The notes: a model not told the origin generated them from the letters alone. A stretch of 43,894 nt of DNA from Acinetobacter sp. CFCC 10889 (GCF_003268395.1 NZ_LQXQ01000034.1:1-43894), one strand, 5' to 3'; positions 23,309-31,666 are shown, numbered from the stretch's first letter. Numbers and translations: made by a program.

Positions 23309-23629
23309 ATGAGTAATGAAAAACAAATTGAATCAGAAATTCAAGCGAAAGGTTTAAATGCACCACGATTAACGCCTGTTCATATTGATCGTGTGATTGT
23401 GGGTGAAACATACACCAATTTACCCGATGGCCGAACGGTAATTTGTCAGCTCACATTGAAGAATGGCTTTACTGTTGACGGCAAATCCGCATGTGTAAGT
23501 AAAGATAATTTTAATCAAGAAATTGGAAATCAAATTGCTCGTGAAAATGCGCGTGAAAAGATTTGGGAATTAGAAGGTTATTTATTGAAAGAAAAACTAT
23601 ACCAAACTGAATTGGATAAACAGTTTTAA
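23309..23629 (+). CDS. phage Gp49-family protein
   Basis: The 106-residue product matches the Gp49/Gp66 family of lambdoid-like phages: LTPVHIDRVIVGETYTNLPDGRTVICQLTLKNGFTVDGKSACVSKDNFNQEIGNQIARENAREKIWELEGYLLKE is the family pattern in order. The ATG at 23309 is the sensible start; a TTG two codons earlier is also open. Members are common in Acinetobacter and enterobacterial prophages but have no established function. It is the last gene before the terminase region. Confidence 0.85.
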   Translation: MSNEKQIESEIQAKGLNAPRLTPVHIDRVIVGETYTNLPDGRTVICQLTLKNGFTVDGKSACVSKDNFNQEIGNQIARENAREKIWELEGYLLKEKLYQTELDKQF

Positions 23630-23912
23630 ACCTTGTTGGTTGGTTAACTAGTAAGTTGATCAACCAATTTCGTGGAACATATTCAGATTATTGATTTTAT
23701 TAAATTTTCGTGGAACATTTAATAAAATCAATAATTTGCACAACTTTGGTGCATTTTAAGGGCGTGGGGGGTATGTAAAAATTTTTCAAAGTGATCAAAA
23801 CGGACACCGCCCCCTCTCTCATTTGTAAAAAAAATCCCATTTGAGCTAAAAGTAAATAAACTTTTTTGAAAATCAAATAAATAACTTATGTTTTTGTCAT
23901 TTGGAGGTAAAA
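23630..23912. other. gap before terS: candidate cos/pac region
   Basis: No gene is seen. There is a perfect 19-bp inverted repeat (arms 23687-23705 and 23717-23735, ATTATTGATTTTATTAAAT and its complement). Its 11-base loop lies in a second copy of TTTCGTGGAACAT (23706-23718; first copy 23668-23680). A GC-rich patch GGGCGTGGGGGGTATG (23760-23775) is partly complementary to CACCGCCCCCTCTC further on (23805-23819), in an otherwise AT-rich setting. TTGGTTG/CAACCAA (about 23636-23666) forms another hairpin. Position just upstream of terS fits a cos or pac site. Confidence 0.5.
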
Positions 23913-24386
23913 ATGGCTTTGACTGAAAAGATGAAGGCTTTTGCCTTGGCAAAAATGCAGGGCAAGTCAAATAAAGAGGCTGCAATCTTGGCAGGCTATT
24001 CTGCGGGGTCGGCGGCTAGTCGAGGAAGCCAACTTGAGGCAAATCCCGAAGTAGTTGCATATCTGGCGAGCTTGAATCTTCAGGGGGGTGGGGGAATTGA
24101 CCACATGCCTTTGGGTGAAGCAGCTATAAGAGCTGAAGAAAAAGACATGGAGAATATAACCAATTCATTGGAGTTCTTGCAACATGTTTATAAAAATCCT
24201 CGTGTGGATCGTAAGATTCGTATTGAGGCAGCAAAGGCAGCTTTGCCCTATGAGCATGGAAAGATTGGTGAAAAAGGTGTGAAAGCAGGTCGTGAAGATG
24301 AGGCTGATGATGTTGCAAATAATGATGATGATTTTGCAACTGCAGGTAATCAACGAAAAGCACGTGATCAACAGCGAGTGAGTTAG
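23913..24386 (+). CDS. terS: terminase small subunit (Terminase_2 type)
   Basis: The small subunit recognises the packaging site. I use the ATG at 23913, which has a strong GGAGGT ribosome site; an upstream in-frame start lacks one. The 157-residue protein has the typical N-terminal helix-turn-helix block (KMKAFALAKMQGKSNKEAAILAGYSAGSAASRGSQLEANPEVVAYL), followed by a helical oligomerisation part and an acidic tail (AGREDEADDVANNDDDF). It lies just upstream of the large subunit, with a 1-base gap. Confidence 0.88.
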   Translation: MALTEKMKAFALAKMQGKSNKEAAILAGYSAGSAASRGSQLEANPEVVAYLASLNLQGGGGIDHMPLGEAAIRAEEKDMENITNSLEFLQHVYKNPRVDRKIRIEAAKAALPYEHGKIGEKGVKAGREDEADDVANNDDDFATAGNQRKARDQQRVS

Positions 24387-24387
24387 T

Positions 24388-26079
24388 ATGTCGTCAATGT
24401 CCCCGATCTGGACAACAGCTTGCCCGGATTGGGAAAAAAAGATTCTTGCAAAAGAGTCTTTGATTGCATGTCAGCCGTTGTATCCAGATGAAGCCGAACT
24501 TGCTTTAAAAGTTTTTAAAAAATTAACCTTAGTTGATGTGGCGGGTAAGCCAAAAATTGGTGAAGTCACAGGGCAGTGGGTGTTTGATTTTGTTGGTGCA
24601 ATTTTTGGTGCTTATAATTTTGAAACCAATGAGCGTTTAATCAATGAATTCTTCTTACTGATTTCGAAAAAGAATACGAAGTCAACCATTGCGGCGGGCA
24701 TTATGCTCACTGCAATTATTTTAAATGATCGCTTTTCGGCTGAATTTATTATCATTGCACCAACAAAAGAGGTTGCAGATAATTCATTTAAACCGATTCG
24801 TGACATGATCCGTGAGGATGCTAAGCTTTCAAAATTATTTAGCGTCTCTGAACATACACGGACTGTAACGCATCGAAAAACTAAAGCAACTTTAGCTGTT
24901 GTGGCATCAGATACTGGTTCTGTTGGTGGTAAAAAAGGCGCATTTATTTTAGTGGATGAGCTGTGGATTTTTGGGAAGCGTGCCAATGCTGAAGCAATGC
25001 TTGAGGAAGCAACAGGTGGTATGGCTTCATTTCCTGAAGGTTTTTTGATTTGGTTATCTACACAGTCAGATGAACCGCCTGCTGGAATTTTTAAAAAGAA
25101 ATTAGATTATTTTAGAAAGGTTCGAGATGGTGAGATTGATAACCCATCATGTTTGCCTGTGATTTATGAATTTCCGCAAAGCATGATTGATGATGAATCT
25201 TATTTGAACCCAGATAATTTTTATGTCACAAATCCGAATTTGGGGCGTTCTACCCATATTAAATTTTTGCTAAATAAGTTTGAGCAGAAAAAAGAACAAG
25301 GTCCTGAGTCAGTTCAAATCTTCTTGGCCAAGTATTTAAATGTTGAAATTGGCATGAACAAGCGAGCAGATCGTTGGGCAGGTGCTGATTTTTGGATGGA
25401 TTCTGCTTACAAGGATCGGCTTGTTATTGAGACTATCATTGATTTAAGTGATGTGATTGTTTTTGGTCTTGATGGTGGTGGTCTTGATGATTTATTTGGT
25501 TTGGCTGTAATTGGTCGTGATAAAAATGATCGTGGTCGTTGGTATTTGTGGAATAAAGCTTGGGCGCATGAGATTGTTTTAGAACGTCGAAAAGATATTG
25601 CACCCGCATTACTAGATTTTCAAAAAAATGGGGATTTGGTTGTTGTAAAAAGCTTAGGTGACGCTATTTCTCAAGCGGGGAAAATCATCAAACGAGTGAA
25701 TGCAAGTGGGAAGCTTCCTGAAAAACATGCAATTGGTATGGATAAGTTGGGAATGCCTTCAATGCAAGATGGTCTGATTGCTGAAGGTGTTGATTTCGAA
25801 AAAATGGTCGCGGTGCCGCAGGGTTATTTACTATCTGGCTATGCACAAACTTTAGAATGGAAACTTGCTGAAGGTGATTTGTTGCATGCAGGGCAGCCAA
25901 TGATGAATTGGTGTGTAGGTAATGCGAAAGGTGTGATGAAAGGTAATGCGCTGATGATCACAAAACAAGAATCAGGGCGAGGCAAGATTGATCCGCTGAT
26001 GGCAACGATGAATGCGGGTGCATTAATGTCACTAAATCCAGAGCCGCCAAATCAAAGTTATGGGGTATTTTTCGTATGA
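24388..26079 (+). CDS. terL: terminase large subunit (Terminase_1 type)
   Basis: The large subunit is the ATPase-nuclease that packages DNA into the prohead. The 563-residue protein has a Walker A-like SKKNTKST at residues 93-100, Walker B FILVDE with Asp190 and Glu191, and the C-terminal RNase H-fold nuclease starting at Asp362 (FGLDGGGLDDLFG), with further acidic residues downstream. Length and order match HK97/Terminase_1 proteins. Its TGA overlaps the start of a 54-residue gene. It works with the small subunit and the HNH protein. Confidence 0.95.
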   Translation: MSSMSPIWTTACPDWEKKILAKESLIACQPLYPDEAELALKVFKKLTLVDVAGKPKIGEVTGQWVFDFVGAIFGAYNFETNERLINEFFLLISKKNTKSTIAAGIMLTAIILNDRFSAEFIIIAPTKEVADNSFKPIRDMIREDAKLSKLFSVSEHTRTVTHRKTKATLAVVASDTGSVGGKKGAFILVDELWIFGKRANAEAMLEEATGGMASFPEGFLIWLSTQSDEPPAGIFKKKLDYFRKVRDGEIDNPSCLPVIYEFPQSMIDDESYLNPDNFYVTNPNLGRSTHIKFLLNKFEQKKEQGPESVQIFLAKYLNVEIGMNKRADRWAGADFWMDSAYKDRLVIETIIDLSDVIVFGLDGGGLDDLFGLAVIGRDKNDRGRWYLWNKAWAHEIVLERRKDIAPALLDFQKNGDLVVVKSLGDAISQAGKIIKRVNASGKLPEKHAIGMDKLGMPSMQDGLIAEGVDFEKMVAVPQGYLLSGYAQTLEWKLAEGDLLHAGQPMMNWCVGNAKGVMKGNALMITKQESGRGKIDPLMATMNAGALMSLNPEPPNQSYGVFFV

Positions 26080-26240
26080 CTCAGAAAGAAAAAATTAAGT
26101 TGGAGATGAAGAATCTCCAATATGAACAATCGCATTTTGGAGCCTGTACGACAGCAGGCAAGACGGATCAAGAAATCGCTCACATTGATGAGCGATTTTT
26201 TTGGCTTGTGAAAAGTTGGAATCACTCAAAGCAGGCTTAG
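26076..26240 (+). CDS. small phage protein, 54 residues, overlapping terL
   Basis: The ATG overlaps the terL stop (ATGA). The product (MTQKEKIKLEMKNLQYEQSH ... FFWLVKSWNHSKQA) is charged and helical, typical of small accessory proteins. A perfect hairpin with a run of T residues (26173-26202) lies inside the frame, so the frame may be coincidental to a terminator or the terminator may be read through. The family is not recognised. Confidence 0.5.
   Translation: MTQKEKIKLEMKNLQYEQSHFGACTTAGKTDQEIAHIDERFFWLVKSWNHSKQA
26173..26202 (+). terminator. terminator-like hairpin between terL and the protease gene
   Basis: Perfect 10-bp arms AAATCGCTCA (26173-26182) and TGAGCGATTT (26189-26198) with a 6-base loop are followed by a T-run to 26202. 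It lies inside the small open frame downstream of terL. Confidence 0.6.
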
Positions 26241-26270
26241 AGCGAATTAAAACTTAGGAGTATTTAAGCG

Positions 26271-26888
26271 ATGAAGCTTGCATATAGCTTGCTTGAGGTG
26301 AAGTCATACGATGAGGATGCATGGGTTTTTGAAGGTATTGCAACAACGCCTACACCTGACCGAGTCGATGATGTTGTTGAGCCGAAAGGAGCACAATTTA
26401 CTTTACCAGTACCATTTCTTTGGCAACACAATAAAAGTGAACCTGTTGGAACAGTCATTGAAGCCAATGTTACTGATGAAGGGATTTTCGTTAAATTTAA
26501 GCTGACGAAGCCTGATGAAGTTGAATCTGAAGAATTAAAAAAGCGGCTGCAATTGGCATTTGACAGTATTAAAACTGGCTTGGTACGTGGTCTTTCTATT
26601 GGGTTTCGTGGTCTTGAGGTTGCGGATATTCAAGGTACTTGGGGTTATAAGTTTATTAAGTGGGATTGGTATGAACTATCGGCTGTTACGATTCCTGCGA
26701 ATCAAGAAGCATCTATCACAGGAATTAAAACACTCTGCCAAGCCAATCAAAAAAATCAATCAAATCAATCACAGCAAGAAAAAACCTTGCCGTGCATAGC
26801 ACCTACATCTGTTCAGCCTGAATCAAAACATCTTGTTGTGAAACTGGCGGCTGTAAATACAAACAAAACTGGAGTAAAGCTCGTATGA
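26271..26888 (+). CDS. HK97-family prohead protease
   Basis: The protease cleaves the scaffold part of the capsid protein during head maturation. The 205-residue protein has the family motifs: FEGIATTPTPDRVDDVVEP at the start, His53 in PFLWQHN, the catalytic Ser109 in GLVRGLSIGF, and ELSAVTIPANQEA after it. The C-terminal 50 residues are a low-complexity Gln/Asn-rich tail. A 4-base overlap (26885-26888) links it to the capsid gene. Confidence 0.93.
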   Translation: MKLAYSLLEVKSYDEDAWVFEGIATTPTPDRVDDVVEPKGAQFTLPVPFLWQHNKSEPVGTVIEANVTDEGIFVKFKLTKPDEVESEELKKRLQLAFDSIKTGLVRGLSIGFRGLEVADIQGTWGYKFIKWDWYELSAVTIPANQEASITGIKTLCQANQKNQSNQSQQEKTLPCIAPTSVQPESKHLVVKLAAVNTNKTGVKLV

Positions 26889-28216
26889 AATTAGCAGAGC
26901 AAATTGCAACATTAAAATCAAATATTAAGTCTAAGCAAGATCAGATTATTGAAAAGTCAGGTGGTGCTATTTCTAAAGGTGTTACACCTGATGAAGCAAC
27001 TGAAGCTGAAATTAAAGGTCTTGACGCTGAAATTGAAGTCTTGAAAGGCAATCTTGAGCGTTTGGAAGGTATTGAAAAATCTCAAGCAGCTTGGGCAAAT
27101 GGCACAACGCCAGTTGCGGGAAATACTGCAAAAGATGGTCTTGATTCAACACAAGGTAAGCCTCCAGTGGTGCAAACTGAAAGTAATTTACCAAAAGGTA
27201 TTGGTTTTGCGTTAATGGTTAAAGCCATGGCAGTGGCAGCACACAGTAAGGGTGCTGTAAATGCAATTCAAGTTCTTGATTCTTGGAAAGCACCTGAAAT
27301 TGTAAAAAATGCCGTTAGTCAGAAGGCGTTAATTGGTACAACAACAAATGCTGACTTTGGTGCTGCACTTGTAGATTTCCAGAATTTGACAGGTGAGTTC
27401 ATTGAGCTTTTGCGTGGTCAAACTGCTGTTGATAAGCTTGCACCTCAAATGCGTGAAGTTCCTTTTAATGTGAAAATGCCTGCACAAACAGGTGCAGTAA
27501 GTGTTGGGTGGGTGGGTGAAACTAAACGTAAACCTACAACTAATCCAACATTTGGTTCTGTAAATTTAACTAAATCCAAAGTCGCAGGTATTGTGCTCCT
27601 TTCAGATGAGTTAATGCGTTTTTCATCACCCAAAGCTGATGGGATTATTTTGAATGATTTTGTTAAATCAACAGCTGAATTTATTGATAATGATTTCTTT
27701 GACCCTACAAAAGCTGAATCAGAAGATAGTCCAGCATCTGTTTTAGATGGTTCAACCAAAATTGACAGTTCTGGTGTAACTGCGGCAGCAATTGAAGCAG
27801 ATTTGGAAAAAGTTATTAAGGTCTTAACTGATAATAATATTCCGTTGGAAGGTGCTTCTTGGGTAATGTCTGCAAGTCGTGCGGCAAATCTTAGTAATAT
27901 GCGAGATGCTATTGGGCGCAAGTACTTCGAAAGTATGAATATTAAAGGTGAAAAAGAATTGATGACTTTGCCTGTTGAGATTTCGGCAGGAGTGACAAAT
28001 AAAATTGTTTTAGTTGTGCCAGGTGAAATTTTACTTGCTGATGATGGTGGGATGGATTTTGCCATCAGTACTGAAGCAACCATTAATATGGGAACTGATC
28101 AAGCGCCAGCATGGGTTAATTTGTTTGAGCAAAATCTTATGGCAATTCGTGCAGAGCGTTTTATTCGTTGGAAGAAGCGTCGTGTGCATGCTGCTGCTTA
28201 TTTGCAGTTTGCATAA
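26885..28216 (+). CDS. HK97-family major capsid protein
   Basis: The 443-residue protein has an N-terminal coiled-coil scaffold or delta region (about 1-100, MKLAEQIATLKSNIKSKQDQ onward) that the protease should remove. The HK97 fold follows, including the E-loop region (GAVSVGWVGETKRKPTTNPTFGSVNLTKSKVAGIVLLSDELMRFSS) and P-domain. The C-terminus is basic (RWKKRRVHAAAYLQFA). A strong hairpin after the gene fits stoichiometric control of this most abundant protein. Confidence 0.95.
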   Translation: MKLAEQIATLKSNIKSKQDQIIEKSGGAISKGVTPDEATEAEIKGLDAEIEVLKGNLERLEGIEKSQAAWANGTTPVAGNTAKDGLDSTQGKPPVVQTESNLPKGIGFALMVKAMAVAAHSKGAVNAIQVLDSWKAPEIVKNAVSQKALIGTTTNADFGAALVDFQNLTGEFIELLRGQTAVDKLAPQMREVPFNVKMPAQTGAVSVGWVGETKRKPTTNPTFGSVNLTKSKVAGIVLLSDELMRFSSPKADGIILNDFVKSTAEFIDNDFFDPTKAESEDSPASVLDGSTKIDSSGVTAAAIEADLEKVIKVLTDNNIPLEGASWVMSASRAANLSNMRDAIGRKYFESMNIKGEKELMTLPVEISAGVTNKIVLVVPGEILLADDGGMDFAISTEATINMGTDQAPAWVNLFEQNLMAIRAERFIRWKKRRVHAAAYLQFA

Positions 28217-28227
28217 CTTTTAATTTA

Positions 28228-28258
28228 AAAAGCCCCTTTTTTAAAGGGGCTTTTGCAT
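28228..28258 (+). terminator. terminator after the capsid gene
   Basis: Arms AAAAGCCCCTTT (28228-28239) and AAAGGGGCTTTT (28243-28254) with a 3-base loop are followed by T-rich sequence. It probably attenuates, rather than stops, transcription into the portal gene. Confidence 0.85.
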
Positions 28259-28274
28259 TTATAGGATATGCGAC

Positions 28275-28532
28275 ATGCCTAAAGTTAAATATTTAAAAGA
28301 TTTATGTTCTGGTCGGGCAGGGAAAGTCTGTGATCTAACAGATTTTGAGGCGAATATTTTGGTTCAACTGGGTGCTGTTGAAATTATTGATGAAAATGCA
28401 GGAAGCAATACAAGAGAATTACTTCTCAATCTAAATGGTTCGCCAGTTGTAGACGATTTTGGTGCTTTTGTTGAAGTTCCAGAGGCTATTGAAAGTACTG
28501 CGAAGAAAGGCAGAAAGTTAAATAAAGGGTGA
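28275..28532 (+). CDS. small head-region phage protein, unknown family
   Basis: The 85-residue protein starts MPKVKYLKDLCSGRAGKVCD, followed by LTDFEANILVQLGAVEII, a layout seen in small proteins of the DUF7210 kind near phage head genes; the match is only suggestive. The second half is acidic with a lysine-rich end (KKGRKLNKG). It lies between the capsid and portal genes, 4 bases before the latter. It could be a head-decoration or assembly protein. Confidence 0.5.
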   Translation: MPKVKYLKDLCSGRAGKVCDLTDFEANILVQLGAVEIIDENAGSNTRELLLNLNGSPVVDDFGAFVEVPEAIESTAKKGRKLNKG

Positions 28533-28536
28533 AATT

Positions 28537-29805
28537 ATGGGTATTTTTAGCAATATATTTCGCAAAAAGTCCATGATGCCTGTCAACGGTGGTGGTTGGC
28601 GAAATGTAATGGAGCCATTTACAGGTGGTTGGCAACGAAATATGGAGCTAAAACGAGAAGACTTACTCTTATTTCATGCTGTATTTGCCTGTATTTCTAC
28701 AATTTCACAAGATATCGGCAAGTTGCCTTTAGATCTAAAAAAGAAAGATGGCCAAATTTGGGTTAAAACTAAAGACAAAAATCTTAAATTTTTAGAAAAA
28801 CCGAATCCATATCAAACCATGCAACAGTTTTTGGAATGTTGGATTATTTCAAAAATTACACGTGGTAATACTTATGTTTTTAAGCGTCGTGATGCATACG
28901 GCAATCCGCTGCATTTGATCGTTTTAAATCCTGATAATGTTACGCCCTTGGTTGATGATTTTGGCAGTGTTTTTTATCGAATCGGTATAGATAGGCTTGC
29001 GGGTCAAACAGAGTCTATTATTTTACCTGCTTCTGAAATTATTCATGATCGTGAAAATTGTTTGTATCATCCATTGGTGGGTATTAGTCGTATTCAAGCT
29101 GCTCATAATGCAGCGATGCAAGGTACGGAAATCCAAAAATATGGATCAAGCTTCTTTCATAATATGGGTCGCCCAAGTGGCATCTTAACAGCACCTGGTA
29201 AATTGCTTGAAGAAGATGCTAAGAAGATTCAGAAAGCATGGAATGATAACTATTCGGGTAACAATATTGGAAAAACTGCCGTTTTAGGTGGTGACATGAA
29301 ATATGTTGCTATGTCGATTCCTGCATCTGATGCGCAAATGATTGAACAACATAAGTGGTCTGCTGAAATCTGTTGTTCTGTGATGAAAGTTCCTGCATTT
29401 AAAGTTGGCGTTGGTTCTTTGCCTAGCGGTGTAAAGCCTGAAGATATGGAGCGGATCTATTTGAATAGTTGTTTGCAATCATTAATTGAAGCAATTGAAA
29501 ACTGTTTAGATGATGGGCTTGGTTTGAAAGAAAAAGGTTATGAAGCTTTTTTGGATATTTCAGGCTTGTTAAGAATGGATTCCATGTCACAAATGAATTA
29601 TTACGTTGGGCTTGTAAAGGGTGCTTTGATTACTCCAAACGAAGGGCGTTTGGCATTGAATTATGAGCCGAAAGAGGGTGGTGACTCTTTGTATATGCAG
29701 CAACAAAATTATTCACTTGAAGCGTTGGCTAAGCGTGATTCAAAAGAAGATCCATTTGCAAAAGCAGATACAGGCAAGGAGACGAATGATGCCTCTGACA
29801 GTTGA
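28537..29805 (+). CDS. phage portal protein (HK97 type)
   Basis: The portal forms the 12-mer vertex through which DNA enters. The 422-residue protein has the family pattern: HAVFACISTISQDIGKLPLDL, FLEKPNPYQTMQQFLECWIISKITRGNTYVFKRRD, the IIHDRENCLYHPLVGISRIQAAHNAAMQGTEIQKYGSSFFHNMGRPSGILT region, and LRMDSMSQMNYYVGLVKGALITPNEGRLALNYEP. The gene stands after the capsid gene instead of before the protease, an unusual order for HK97-like phages. The connector gene overlaps its end. Confidence 0.95.
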   Translation: MGIFSNIFRKKSMMPVNGGGWRNVMEPFTGGWQRNMELKREDLLLFHAVFACISTISQDIGKLPLDLKKKDGQIWVKTKDKNLKFLEKPNPYQTMQQFLECWIISKITRGNTYVFKRRDAYGNPLHLIVLNPDNVTPLVDDFGSVFYRIGIDRLAGQTESIILPASEIIHDRENCLYHPLVGISRIQAAHNAAMQGTEIQKYGSSFFHNMGRPSGILTAPGKLLEEDAKKIQKAWNDNYSGNNIGKTAVLGGDMKYVAMSIPASDAQMIEQHKWSAEICCSVMKVPAFKVGVGSLPSGVKPEDMERIYLNSCLQSLIEAIENCLDDGLGLKEKGYEAFLDISGLLRMDSMSQMNYYVGLVKGALITPNEGRLALNYEPKEGGDSLYMQQQNYSLEALAKRDSKEDPFAKADTGKETNDASDS

Positions 29806-30076
29806 AAATGTTGCTTATCATCTGCGCTATGACTTGGATAATGTCATTCGTGATGATTTGCAAATGCTTTTAGATAGCGCAGAACAAGCTGTTAAAGATC
29901 ATGTTTTAACAAAATATGATGCTGAAAATAAAATTCAGCAACGTGCAATTTTGATGATGTGCGGTTATTTCGATGAAAATCGGGGTGTAGATAAAAATAC
30001 ACCTGCCAATGATGGTTTTTTACCGCAGCCAGTGAAAGATTTGCTGACTCCGTATTACGTTCCTTTGTGTATTTGA
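29789..30076 (+). CDS. head-tail connector protein (gp6-like)
   Basis: I use the ATG at 29789, at 7 bases from AAGGAG (29776-29781); an ATG at 29786 is also possible, and the much longer frame upstream lies within the portal gene. The 95-residue protein fits the Phage_connect_1/gp6 family: LTVENVAYHLRYDLDNVIRDDLQMLLDSAEQAVKDHVLTKYD, then QRAILMMCGYFDENRG and the final FLPQPVKDLLTPYYVP. It forms the ring under the portal. The start overlaps the portal gene by 17 bases. Confidence 0.88.
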   Translation: MPLTVENVAYHLRYDLDNVIRDDLQMLLDSAEQAVKDHVLTKYDAENKIQQRAILMMCGYFDENRGVDKNTPANDGFLPQPVKDLLTPYYVPLCI

Positions 30077-30084
30077 GGTGATGT

Positions 30085-30210
30085 ATGTGTTGTAAATGTT
30101 GTAATTGCTGTAAGGGTAGTCAAGGCGGCTATCAGCCAAGAAAAGAAGCTAAGCCTGAATACGTTCCACCACCACCTTTAGTTAAAGTTGGACCACCCAA
30201 AAAACCATAG
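30085..30210 (+). CDS. 41-residue Cys-cluster/proline-rich protein
   Basis: A strong ribosome site (GAGGTG at 30074-30079) precedes the ATG at 30085. The product begins MCCKCCNCCKG, six Cys in eight residues, followed by a Pro/Lys tail (EYVPPPPLVKVGPPKKP). It lies between connector and head-closure genes in the same operon with short gaps. A CCxCCxCC cluster could bind metal or form disulfides in the virion or act in the cell. I do not know any family with this layout. Confidence 0.6.
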   Translation: MCCKCCNCCKGSQGGYQPRKEAKPEYVPPPPLVKVGPPKKP

Positions 30211-30217
30211 GTGACAT

Positions 30218-30556
30218 ATGCGCTCAAATGAATTGCGGCATCGAGTCAAGATTCAGCGTAAAAGCGGTGGTCGTGATGAAAATAATGATGAAATTCCTGT
30301 GCAGTGGACAGATTTCACAGAGATTTTTGCCAAAGTCACGCATCTATCAGGTCGTGATCTGATCGCTGCTCAAGCTGCACAATCTGAAGTTATTGCACGT
30401 ATGAAAATCAATTATCGTACAGATATAGATACTGAAATGCGTGTGTTATTTAAAGATCGGATTTATTCCATTACTTCGCCACCACTTGACGATCCAGACA
30501 GTGGCAACGAGTACTGCACATTTACTTTAAGTAAGTTTCTAGAAAATACAGGTTAG
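30218..30556 (+). CDS. phage head closure protein (SPP1 gp16/HK97-like)
   Basis: The 112-residue protein has the pattern of the head-closure/head-tail joining family: LRHRVKIQRKSGGRDENNDEIPVQWTDFTEIFAKVTHLSGRDLIAAQ, then VIARMKINYRTDIDTEMRVLFKDRIYSITSPPLDDPDSG. It is expected to plug the connector after packaging. It follows the Cys-rich gene by 7 bases and precedes the gp10-type gene by 10. Confidence 0.9.
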   Translation: MRSNELRHRVKIQRKSGGRDENNDEIPVQWTDFTEIFAKVTHLSGRDLIAAQAAQSEVIARMKINYRTDIDTEMRVLFKDRIYSITSPPLDDPDSGNEYCTFTLSKFLENTG

Positions 30557-30566
30557 GAGTTTGGCC

Positions 30567-31030
30567 ATGGCTGAGCATTTTCAGATACAGGGTCTTGAGG
30601 ATGTTCAGGCGAAGCTTCAGGCACTTGGTAATCAGAAGGAAATCAAAAAATTTGTTAGAAAAGCGAGTCGTCAAGCGATGAATATCGTTCGTGATGCAGC
30701 TCGTAATAATGCAAATCTATTGATGATCCTGTTTCATCTGAAAAAATTCACAAAAATATCACTGTGTCACCAGGTAAAACCAAGGACAAAAACAGTATTA
30801 AAATGCGGGTAGGTATTAAGGGTGGTGCGAGCTATAACCAATATTCAGTAAGTAATGCAGGTTTAAGTGGTGGTGATACTCGACACTGGCGTTTTATTGA
30901 ATTTGGTACTTCAAAAATACCTGCTGTGCCATTTATGCGTCCTGCTTTGGCCAATAATGTTCAACTTGTTATTGGTCGATTTACTGAATCATTTATGCAG
31001 CAACTAGATGCTGCTTTGGCGGCATTATGA
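30567..31030 (+). pseudogene. HK97 gp10-like tail completion/morphogenesis protein, frameshifted
   Basis: The N-terminal part (MAEHFQIQGLEDVQAKLQAL ... RDAARNNA) is in the frame from 30567, with AGGAGT at 30555-30560. Near 30713 the reading must shift back by one base to continue as AKSIDDPVSSEKIHKN, then TVSPGKTKDKNSIKMRVGIKGG, ending at 31030 with PFMRPAL, the usual gp10 C-terminal region. One A missing in the AAA run at 30713-30715 would explain it. This is either a real deletion inactivating the gene or a sequencing error; the slippery site for a programmed shift is not present. The ends match the HK97-gp10 family well. Confidence 0.8.
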
Positions 31031-31380
31031 AAAATTTTGAGATGTTTAAAATTTTGCAAGCAGATGCGCAGGTTAAAGCATTGCTTGCTGATCGTATTTT
31101 TGAAGACATGGCACCATCTGCTACAGCCACACCTTATTTAATTTGGACGGAAGTGTCGGGAGCGCCTGAAAACAATTTGGATTGTGGCGCAAAAGTGGAT
31201 CATCTTGAAATCCAAGTGTTGATCTATGATCCATATAAAGTGACTGCACGAAATATTCGTTCTGAAGTGTGTCGTGTGCTTGAGAAAAAGCATGTGATTG
31301 ATGCCCGGCTTGGTCATTATGAAGCAGATACAAAGCTTTGGGCGCGTGGTTTTTCGATGAATGTATGGTTAAATCGTTAA
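31027..31380 (+). CDS. DUF3168 tail completion protein
   Basis: The 117-residue protein matches DUF3168 (gp17/U-like): MKNFEMFKILQADAQVKALL, TPYLIWTEVSGAPENNLDCGAKVDHLEIQVLIYDP, and the C-terminal RGFSMNVWL. Members form the tail terminator ring. It overlaps the gp10 gene by 4 bases. Confidence 0.88.
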   Translation: MKNFEMFKILQADAQVKALLADRIFEDMAPSATATPYLIWTEVSGAPENNLDCGAKVDHLEIQVLIYDPYKVTARNIRSEVCRVLEKKHVIDARLGHYEADTKLWARGFSMNVWLNR

Positions 31381-31400
31381 TTATTTGGAAGGTATCTGTG

Positions 31401-31622
31401 ATGACTGAATATTTAAAAATGTTGCATGAAATCGAAGCTAAAAAAGAAGCATTTGAGCAGCATCTTGCACAAGTGATCAATGATGAAATTTCAAAGTTTC
31501 ACAAGGAAAATCAAATTCCAATTAAAGATGTTTATGTGACGTTAGCGAATGTGTCAGCGATGGGATATTCTAAACAATATGTCGTTTCGTCTGTTTCTGT
31601 TGATTTGGATACGAAGCCATGA
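31401..31622 (+). CDS. hypothetical phage protein, 73 residues
   Basis: The ATG at 31401 follows GGAAGG at suitable distance; a longer frame reads out of the DUF3168 gene and is rejected. The product has a long helix (MTEYLKMLHEIEAKKEAFEQ ... INDEISKFHK) and a beta-rich end (VYVTLANVSAMG, VVSSVSVDLDT). It lies between the tail-terminator and tail-tube genes. Family not recognised. Confidence 0.6.
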   Translation: MTEYLKMLHEIEAKKEAFEQHLAQVINDEISKFHKENQIPIKDVYVTLANVSAMGYSKQYVVSSVSVDLDTKP

Positions 31623-31666
31623 AAAAAATGAAATATTCAAATTAATAGATATTGTTATTTGAAATG

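Noticed and set aside
29663..29788. Longer N-terminus for the connector protein
   Set aside because: It lies inside the portal gene in another frame and has no ribosome site.
30708..30720. Programmed frameshift in the gp10-like gene
   Set aside because: The sequence around GCAAATC is not an X-XXY-YYZ slippery site, and gp10 genes are not known to use one; a lost base is simpler.
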